Assembly: GCA_964017195.1 (NCBI GenBank)
Contig: OZ024887.1
Span: forward strand, 66,268,228 to 66,332,227
Reading direction: 5' to 3'
Length of the DNA stretch: 64,000 nucleotides
DNA from: Siderastrea radians
Lineage: Eukaryota; Cnidaria; Anthozoa; Scleractinia; Rhizangiidae
This document shows positions 56,308-64,000 of the stretch, piece by piece. The position numbers and the translations under genes were made by a program. A model generated the notes under the pieces. The model was not told the origin of the DNA. It saw nothing but the letters and a program-made list of their open reading frames with translations, and did no database searches. Within the stretch, counting starts at the first letter, position 1; each line of letters starts with the position of its first letter.

Positions 56308-57480
56308 ATGAGGGCCAACTTCAAGATGTTTGTTTTTTTTTGTACTGTTGCATCACTGTTTTTGGTGTTTCTCTACAATTACACTTACACGAAATCATGG
56401 ACGCCAGTCATTCATTCCTTTCAACGTACGAATTCCAAACCTTACAACTTGGGAGAGTATTCAACTGTACATGAAGACGAGGAGCAGCGACGACAACAAA
56501 GGACAAGAGAAGCCCTACAAACGTCTAAAGACGAACACGAATTTAAGATTGGTCTGAAAAATGAAGAAATTTCATCGAAGAAAACCAGCAGTAAGAAATG
56601 GAATGGTGAATGCGCGGAAAGGGAAGAAAGAAACAAGAATGTGCAAAGGACCTTTGCTGCAAGGAAAAATCTCATCATCTTGAGTCCAGGCCGGGGAGGA
56701 TCTTCTTTTCTTGGGACATTATTTGACAGAAACCCGCACGTGATGTATTTGTTTGAACCGTTATATACCGTTGCGAAAAAAATTTTCAAAGTTCGTTTGT
56801 TCCTTGGAGAAGAGGAGCCAAAAAATTACAGAGAAACGTGCCTCGAAGTAATTGATAACGTTCTGCAATGCAATTTTAGTGATACCAGCAAAGCTTGTAA
56901 CTCCTACAATCACACTGTCATCAAGATTTTATCTTCCCGAGTGCCTAGCAAATCGATACAAACTCTAAAGGAGCTATTCCAACAGCAAAACCGATATGAC
57001 GTTAAACTGGTTCAATTAGTTCGCGACCCAAGAGCTGTGGTTTTCTCCAGGGTTAACTTGAAGTGGATGAAGCATAACTTGGATCCCAGCTTTCGGGAAA
57101 ATGTTCAAAGGATTTGTGATCCAATACTGCAGAATGTACGGCTTGGCATGTTATCTCCCCCGCCCTGGCTTGAGAATCGCTTTAAAGTAATTCGCTACGA
57201 AGACCTTGCGTTGAATACTTTAAATGTAGCACAGGAGCTGTACAGGTTCGCGGGATTCCATTGGTCGGCAAGCGTTGATGAATGGATAAGAGCTCTTACA
57301 AACCATACTAAACAAGGAGGCGCTTATTCTGTCTATAGAAACGCTAGAGTTGCTATTACCAGATGGAAAACAGCTCCGGAGCCCTTTATAAGAGCAGTGG
57401 AAAATATCTGTGGTGATCTCATGGATTTTCTTGGCTATGAGAAATGGACAAAAGAGGATAGACAAATTCGTGATCAATAG
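56308..57480 (+). CDS. ST4: Golgi carbohydrate sulfotransferase (A subtype)
   Basis: Intact 390-residue protein. The ATG at 56308 (MRANFKMF) is chosen because it aligns with the starts of ST1-ST3; the longer frame begins at a GTG. Signal anchor ~5-23, charged stem to ~118, 5'-phosphosulfate loop SPGRGGSSF (126-134), 3'-phosphate motif VRDPRAVVFSR (238-248), conserved LGYEK near the C-terminus. Expected role: PAPS-dependent sulfation of Gal/GlcNAc/GalNAc residues on glycans in the Golgi lumen; acceptor unknown. It lacks the 34-residue insert of ST2/ST3 between the two motifs. A 5'-UTR exon starts at 56225. It is the only intact A-type ST in the window. Confidence 0.93.
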   Translation: MRANFKMFVFFCTVASLFLVFLYNYTYTKSWTPVIHSFQRTNSKPYNLGEYSTVHEDEEQRRQQRTREALQTSKDEHEFKIGLKNEEISSKKTSSKKWNGECAEREERNKNVQRTFAARKNLIILSPGRGGSSFLGTLFDRNPHVMYLFEPLYTVAKKIFKVRLFLGEEEPKNYRETCLEVIDNVLQCNFSDTSKACNSYNHTVIKILSSRVPSKSIQTLKELFQQQNRYDVKLVQLVRDPRAVVFSRVNLKWMKHNLDPSFRENVQRICDPILQNVRLGMLSPPPWLENRFKVIRYEDLALNTLNVAQELYRFAGFHWSASVDEWIRALTNHTKQGGAYSVYRNARVAITRWKTAPEPFIRAVENICGDLMDFLGYEKWTKEDRQIRDQ

Positions 57481-57744
57481 TCGGTTCGACAGTCCTCCTG
57501 TAAGCAGGGGAGCGTATAGAATGAACAGGACAGGCAAGAGATTGGAGAACAGGATACCAATCTCTTTCCTGAAGCCCCATGTAGCTCAATTAAATCTTTT
57601 TTTACCAGCGAACCATACGGGAGTGATGATTCCGCTGAAGTGATGAAAACGTAGAATGAAGACTTGTATTCTTTCAAGCTAGGCGAGAACAATTGTCAGA
57701 CTTACCACAAATTCGTTACAGAGCCAAAAGGATTTGACACTTAT
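57481..57744. other. ST4 downstream flank
   Basis: Matches 10262-10511 and 26118-26330 up to GGATTTGACACTTA, where the transposase-bearing insert begins. Confidence 0.6.
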
Positions 57745-60700
57745 ACTGTTTAAGGCCTCATTTCGTTGTGAATTCAACAGTGGTGCTAGCTTTTCAGCAA
57801 CTACCTCTGTGCTGTAGTCATTAAATATATGTTCAAATGCAGATTTTAGTTTGTCACCAAACAAGTCTTTTCCATACGGAAGGTCCTTATGTTTATATGA
57901 AATGGGTTTTTCCTTGAATCCACACCATGCGATTTCACAGTTAGTATGGTCCCCAAATGCATGAGGAACAATGCATTGAATAGTTGCCTGTATACCTTTT
58001 GGATTGCCTTTGTTTTGTGCAATTCCATAGGAAAAGCATTTTACTAGGTCATTTATTACCTTTTGTGACAAGATGGAACAGCCTGGAAATTTTCCTTTTT
58101 GGCTCAAATTATATAGGCGAGTCGTTAGTGATCTTTTCATGTGGACAATGTCACTGAATTTTTCAACTTTATAGGTTACTTTTTCCCGAATGTGGGCCTC
58201 TGTTGTGGAGTCATCATCTCCAGTGTACATTGAAAACTTTACACCTTGTTTGGGGGCATTACTAAACATTTCCACTGCTGAGGCAGGTTCCATTACCTTT
58301 GAAGATGCTGTGTGGTTTTTGCGGCAGTCATGAGCTTTAGCAGTTTTGTTGCTACCTTTTGCGTAGTCACAAAATCTACAACTTTTGGTCTTTGTAGTAT
58401 AGTCTAGAACTTTACCGGTAGTTAAACTCATGACTGCAGCATGACCAGGACGGGAATTGTGCCCTTTACCACGCTTTTGCCAACCCATGTCAAAGGAGCA
58501 GTGCACTGAAACCCGATTGTTTTCATCAGGTTGGGACCCACTGCAGAGTGCCTGTGACCTCTCTTCGTTCAGAGATTCTTGACAGCTAGTTTTGGCGACA
58601 ATTTCAACTGCCTTCCCAACTTCCCTTTCCCTTTGTTTAAATGTAGAGGAATTTAGAGTAGGAATGTTGATGGTTGACAGCACATTGTTGATATGAGTCT
58701 GCCCAATTCCAGCATGAAGACAAGCAAGAGCTACTAGTGTGTTGACATCAAAAGCTGATGGACCACGCTTACCAGATCTGTGTTCCACAGAAGTATAAAT
58801 TTTGTTGTCTTTGCCACAAAAAGGGCAGACTATCGAAAATGTGCTGGCTAATCCATGTCGTATCTCATCCCTGACACTGTAAAATGACAGTGGACCTAAT
58901 TGATAACAAGCACAAAAACATCTTAGAATAATAATACTATTATTTTGACTAAACTGGCAAGGGATGTGTGTTAAAAAGTGACCTGACCTACTTAAAGAAG
59001 ACTTGTTACAATTTCTTGAAAATAACTCTTAAGGAGTTGTAATATACTTTAGGTACAGAGACAGGGCTATTAGAATCTCGACTGTTCTTTGTTCTTTTTG
59101 TAAGAAAACGGGCTTATATTAACAATTTATGGGGAGGACCCTGAAAAATATATATTCTTTGGAAGTGGGTCACCTAAATAGTGCTGAGAACAGAAGACTA
59201 CACAAGCATTGAAAGGTTACTCTTAAAAGTTACTGCAACATACTGAAAGCACCCTTAAATAGTGATACCGACTGGAGCATTGTCTATAAAAAAAACTTTT
59301 CGGAGAAGTAAGCCAGTTCCCCCTAATTTTGAGGTTACCCAGCTGCTCTTGCTTTTGTTTTGTTCAAAGGGCTAATGTTACACCCCTTTGAGAAAAAATG
59401 CCTAAAAGCTGCATGAGCAATAAATTTATTGCTAAAGTCATTGACTGGTATGTAGAATTTAAAAATGCTAGCATACTAAATGGACTCGTTTGAAATGGCT
59501 TTTTTCATCACTTCTCAGTTTTTGTTTTCTTCTGTTTTGTCTGCTTGTCTGTTTTTTTTTTTTTGAGTAGTTATTTTGGGTGGGGTGCTTGAAAAATATT
59601 TTTTATTGAGACTCGGGGGCTCCAAGGTAAAATAAGTTCACTCGACTATAGAAAAGTAGAAAACAATAAAGAATATGAGGAGATATGCAAGATAATAATT
59701 TGTTCCTTTTTTGTTTTTCATGTAACAAACTTGCTCAATGTTTCACTCATGGCCACGAGATTGCAGCAGTTTTTACTGATTCTGTTCACCTAGTCAAAAT
59801 AACGTTCTTTATCGTTATTACATTAAATCCTTGGCATTAATAGTTATGTTTGCCTTGTTCTATTTTTCTTTTTCTCTGTACCTTTCCTTTGATGTAGCTC
59901 GTTAACAGTTATTAAAAAGGCAAGTTTTTCATGCGGCCAAGACGTGACGTGTTAGAGTAAAACTGCCTAAAACTTGTACACAAATAAACCAATACCTTTC
60001 AAACAGCTAGAGCACTTCTTTAGCCCTTCTCGGAATACATCGAGGTCAATAATTCTTGTTCCTGAGGGAATGAGCTCCTGTGCCTTTTCTTGGTTCTGAA
60101 ACAGTGAGCATTAAAATTTTCTCATGGTTTTATTTCACGAGCAAATATTGCGTGACGGGTGCGGTGTTGTCAGTGAAAACCGGCATAAATGTAAACAAAA
60201 CAAAGAAACTCTTACCAACAAACTTCTTGTTATTCGCTTGAAGCACACTTGGTCCTGCTCTTCACTGTCACTTTCATAACGTAATTTTCTTTTCACAGTG
60301 GTCCTGCTGTTCGGCAAGTTCATGGGAAGGACTTTTTTTTACCATTTTTTTGGATTTTTTGAACTGACGAAAACCGGCCCGACGCGTCGCGGACCAACTT
60401 CGTGGGTGTTTTGTCGTGGACTTCCTTTTTACTTGAGCAAGGGATGTCATTCTCTTTTCCAGAGCTGTCTTCTCCAACACACTCGGCGTGAATTGAGCCC
60501 CACAACGCAGTGCAAATACTCCCAGATGATACTAATGCGTACGGTGATACTGTCGTATAAAATTTTCCTCTATCCTGATTTTGTTGACGTTTGTTATCCG
60601 CGCTGGCCGGCAACAGGCTACAACATTTTCGCTGAAATACATTTCCACTGGCTAAATTTCGACAAGTCGACGAGAAAGCTTTTTTTCTCCAATTGACTGT

Positions 60701-60745
60701 CGAGCGGCGCACAGCAACAAGACGAAAACATAATACGGACGCCAT
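57745..60745 (-). pseudogene. Mutator-like transposase gene, 3'-truncated and frameshifted
   Basis: Exon 1 runs from ATG 60745 (AAAATGGCGTC context, MASVLCFR) to donor 60216. The frame breaks in an A8 run near 60330, after which the good reading continues (KRKLRYESDSEEQDQ). Exon 2 is 60095-59996 (GTRIIDLDVFREGLKKCSSC). Exon 3 runs 58895 to the junction at 57745 and starts GPLSFYSVRDEIRHGLAST, with C-x2-C near VCPFCG. It has SFDMGWQKRGKGHNS (likely first catalytic Asp), a Cys/His cluster (CRFCDYAKG... HDCRKNH), YTGDDDST (likely second Asp) and PHAFGDHTNCEIAWC. Phases at 60216/60095 and 59996/58895 are compatible. Order and wording match Mutator-like transposase-domain proteins common in cnidarians (family from memory). 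The C-terminus after SQRNEALNSI is replaced by A-unit sequence. Confidence 0.72.
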
Positions 60746-60847
60746 TTTTATTTTCCCCTTCGTGGATTTCGTGTGTTTTGAAAAATCCCGCGCGGGGTAT
60801 TCGAGCCCAGTCTACGCGCGCCATGAAAATATAGGGAGCCTCCTTAA
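57745..60847 (-). mobile_element. 3.1-kb insert carrying a Mutator-like transposase gene
   Basis: Left junction after GGATTTGACACTTA (A1 about 10510) and right junction before AACCAGAATTTTGA (A1 about 10790). About 280 bp of A sequence between these points is missing here. No convincing terminal inverted repeats, and the gene is cut by the left junction, so this is a truncated or rearranged copy rather than an intact transposon. Confidence 0.7.
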
Positions 60848-63800
60848 CCAGAATTTTGAACCGAAAGACATTAAAATACCCATGGCATGCTCCTTTTAAA
60901 GTCCTCGCGTTCAGTAAACCGGTTACCTTCTTCCAATCCATTGATATCCACTGCAAATTACTTTAGAGCGAGAATTTCACGCTGGTCATGTCATGGCAAA
61001 GAATAATGACGAATGCAGTGTTCCCCCGGATGTACAAGAAGTCCAAATGGACTTAGCAGCCAGGCCTCTTTGGACCCTTATGACGTTACGCCTTGCGGCC
61101 ACCCGTCGTTCCCCGCGAAGAAGAAGAAGAAGAAGAAGAAGAAGAAGAAGAAGAAGAAGAAGAAGAAGAAGAAGAGTGGATTATTATCAACATATGGACG
61201 AGCCACATAAATTAACGCTGAATGCTCATAGTATTGTTGCGATCCGGGATGGGGGGAGGGAGAGGGGGTGCACATGACCCATGTTTTGGTGTAAGGGTGC
61301 CGCTAAGGATCTGAGACCCTGAACCTGTTTAGGACAAAAAATGCCCTGAAATACCAACCCTTTTCAGGACGACAACATTTTAGGGCAAATGGCAAAATAC
61401 ACATTCTCTTGTTTTACACAATTTTAAAGTGTTTCAGAGACCGAAAAACGTCTCTGATCTAGGATTGCTGACTTTTATGAGCCGTATTTGACAACACGAT
61501 AATCGCAACCTTCCCCCTTGTAGGACAAGTTCGGACTCTGTTTAGGACAAACTAGCGTAAATTTATATACCCTGTTTAGGATAGAGAGGCCAAAGAACAA
61601 ACCCTACCCAGCGGCACGTCCTAGTATAGGCCACACAAGGGGGTACTCCCACCCCCGGGTGTTACCGTTACAGCATGACAAAGGTACGTTATGTTAATAA
61701 TCACGTTTGTCCGAGGCCCACTGTTACTGAGTGCGAGCACAATAATGTGACTGTCACGTTCATTTAGGGTGTGAGAACTCGGTGAGTTATCAGTAGTGAA
61801 TTATCAGTGAGTTATACATGGTGAGTTTCCAAATTTTGAAAATTCAAGATTTGGCAGGCCAAATAAATCTTACAAATAAATAGGTGCGACCTGAGAGTTG
61901 TCGGTTTTGCTTTTCTCGATTACAGGTGAGGAAAATACAGAAGCACAGCATTTTGACATGTTTGAAGAAAAAAATTTAATAGTCAACAGTGCAGCAATCT
62001 ATATGCAGCCGTTTTTTACTCACTGAAACTCGGAAGTCCTCAAAACTGTGGAATCCAAAAACGGATTTTGCGTTTTCTTACTAAAATCCAAAAGCGGAAC
62101 ACGAATCCAAAGAATCCACACACCGAGTGGATTCTTCAGATCAAATCTAAATCCCGATTTTTGAGATTCATGATCCGAGCGTTTTTTTGGGAAAAGATCC
62201 GAAAATATCACATCTGATGAGCGGTCTTCCATGCAAATTTTTGTCTCGCCATATTTTCTCTCGATCATGCGCGTCAAAATCTTCGATCTTCGATGGAGGT
62301 CATTATTCCGTTCCGTATAATGTTTAGCCAAAAGTATAGACAGAGCATTAACACGCCAGGATAACTTCACTTGTGTACCATCTCTATAATTCAGGGACTG
62401 ATTTTGATGATTGTGAAAGAAAATAGCGGGTTCAGTTGAACTACTGCAGATAATGTGCTCATTTAAAAATTATTTGTATTCCATTCTAGTCGAATGCTAG
62501 GGCAGTACCAGAGAAATAATCATTCCGATAAAAGTGTTGCGTACCCTCCAGCCTGTCTTGTCATAACAAAATAACCCTTTTTCGGATTTTGCGTTTTTTT
62601 GGTGTCAAAGAATCCATTTGATCTGGGATCACAAAACCGTGTTCGGATTCTCCCCAAAAAACGCACCTCTAGGCCTAGTTACTACCCTCCGTAGGAGGCG
62701 CCGGAAAGGGGAAGGGGGAGGGGGGCTTAGAACTCCGTCGCCTTCTAGCGCTTGCCACGCAGGCTAGCTAGTCACGTGCAGTATCAATATTAGAAAAAAA
62801 AGATATGCTAAAGCAGAGATCGCAACGTGCTCAAGAACCGCAGCCCCACCAATAAAAGGGATCCTTTGTTTAGATGCTTAGAGTGGTTTTGAAAGGAAAA
62901 GTGCATGCAATAGTGAAGTATCGCTATCGATTGCCGTCAATCGGCTATGATTTACTCGAGGGACGAATACAAGAAATCTCACCACAGAAAAACATCAAGT
63001 AAGTGTCATCATTTGATAGCCAATATTCTCAAACTTATTGACTTGGAAGAACCGGCTAAAAATCGACTTTATTTTACTGGGACAGCCGGAATAAAACGGA
63101 AAAATTCATGACAAGTCGTCTGTACAAGGTCGCCCTTCTCCAGCCTGGAAAATGACTGTACTGCATGACTGTAAATCGAAGGAAATCGATTTAACCGCGC
63201 AAGGTCGTCAGAACTTTACGCAGGCATTGGATAAATATAAACTGGCGGCAAATCATTCCGAATTTTTTTTTCGAAGGACGTTCGAGGGTGAAGGATTGAA
63301 GGAGGTTAAAAATCGATCAAAAGGCCATGAAGTGGTTGGAAAGCCTGCCTACCGACTGAGAAATGAATTTGCCAACGCAAGTTAAGATACAGAATTGCGA
63401 ACGTTGGGCCTAAGGACCTATATAGACTGAATATCTTTTTGTACGTATCGCTACTGAAGCAAAACATCGGCACGCAATACACGCAGAGCGGACGACATTT
63501 TGTTTCACAATATGGTGAAATTTATCACGACAACCTTTGCGTTTTACTCACCCTCAGCCCTCAACCCAGCCCCCCCCCCAAACAAAAAGAAAATTTGTGA
63601 TTCTCCAACATAAAACCAGGTAAAGAGAAGCGTGACATCAAAATTGCATGCGAAGTAAATAAAGCCCTTCGTTTCCCTTTTCTTGAAAGGCAACATTAAC
63701 TAAAACGAGTATTACTTAAACTCGCTTTCGAAAAATATGGCATGCATAGGCGGACATATAAGCTAAAAACGTTTTTCCGTCAAGTCCGGTAAACATAAGT

Positions 63801-64000
63801 TAGAGCAGCTTGAATAAATTTCTTTCATTTTTAAAACTTCAGCTGCAAATTTCACAAAAACGCTCTCCTAGATTTTTCTTAAATTACATAGAAAGGTAGT
63901 GATATGAACTTCAAGTACCGTGAATTGCTCTGAATAAAACCTTCCAGAATTCAAGAAATTCAACATAACAATGGTGTCATTGCGATGCTATAGTAACCCT
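60848..64000. other. Downstream part of A4, no gene
   Basis: Collinear with 10790-14030 and 18032-18990. It contains (AAG)n at 61117-61175, an old repeat with AAACGGATTTTG ends (about 62045-62655), a G-rich run near 62700, and the empty sites for three A1 insertions (near 63155, 63455-63490 and 63965). The frame 63152-63385 (plus) is not open in A1. Confidence 0.5.
61117..61175. repeat. (AAG)n microsatellite, A4
   Basis: About 58 bp of AAG units at the site that is 47 bp in A1 and unexpanded in A2. Confidence 0.92.

Larger units (their letters stand above)
46950..64000. repeat. Duplicated segment A4 (five-exon gene + ST4 unit)
   Basis: Collinear with A1 from the last exon of the five-exon gene to the window end. 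It is the most complete A unit: both the five-exon gene and the ST are intact. Confidence 0.85.

Noticed and set aside
60993..61277. Open frame with a poly-Arg/poly-Lys run
   Set aside because: Same microsatellite in A4; no start context or conservation.

Overview
The window looks like nuclear DNA of an anthozoan cnidarian, most likely a stony coral. This is an inference: the DNA is AT-rich, the genes have introns, short non-autonomous DNA transposons are dense, there is an APE-type LINE and a Mutator-like transposase, and a family of single-exon Golgi carbohydrate sulfotransferases is tandemly duplicated. Nothing resembles a bacterial operon, prophage or CRISPR locus.

The backbone is an array of two related segment types, each built around a plus-strand carbohydrate sulfotransferase (ST) gene. 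The order is A1 (1-~18990, ST1 broken), B1 (~19260-24745, ST2 intact), A2 (~24910-29640, ST deleted), B2 (~33165-35810, ST3 intact), A3 (~35815-41375, downstream part only), a unique block with a large inverted repeat (41.4-44.9 kb), and A4 (~46950-64000, ST4 intact). A1 and A4 are collinear over about 17-19 kb. Most length differences between them are later insertions whose empty site is preserved in the other copy.

Upstream of the ST in A1 and A4, on the minus strand, lies a five-exon gene that I do not recognise. It encodes 218 residues in A4; in A1 it runs off the left edge. All five exons stay open, every junction is GT-AG in phase 0, and both copies have a TATA box and an initiator about 31 bp apart. 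I consider it the main new gene of the window.

The STs are short type II membrane proteins with the 5'-phosphosulfate loop (SPGRGGS) and the 3'-phosphate motif (VRDPRAVVFSR). They should act in the Golgi lumen, moving sulfate from PAPS to carbohydrate. ST2 and ST3 form one subtype, ST1 and ST4 the other. Each coding exon is preceded by a splice acceptor, so transcription starts from an unseen 5' exon.

Mobile DNA includes a frameshifted minus-strand LINE (14.0-18.0 kb), a 3'-truncated Mutator-like transposase gene (57.7-60.8 kb), and at least fifteen TIR/MITE-type elements. Two of these elements have 8-bp target duplications, and one element is nested inside another directly behind ST2. The inverted repeat at 41.4/44.9 kb carries two decayed copies of an unidentified coding sequence.
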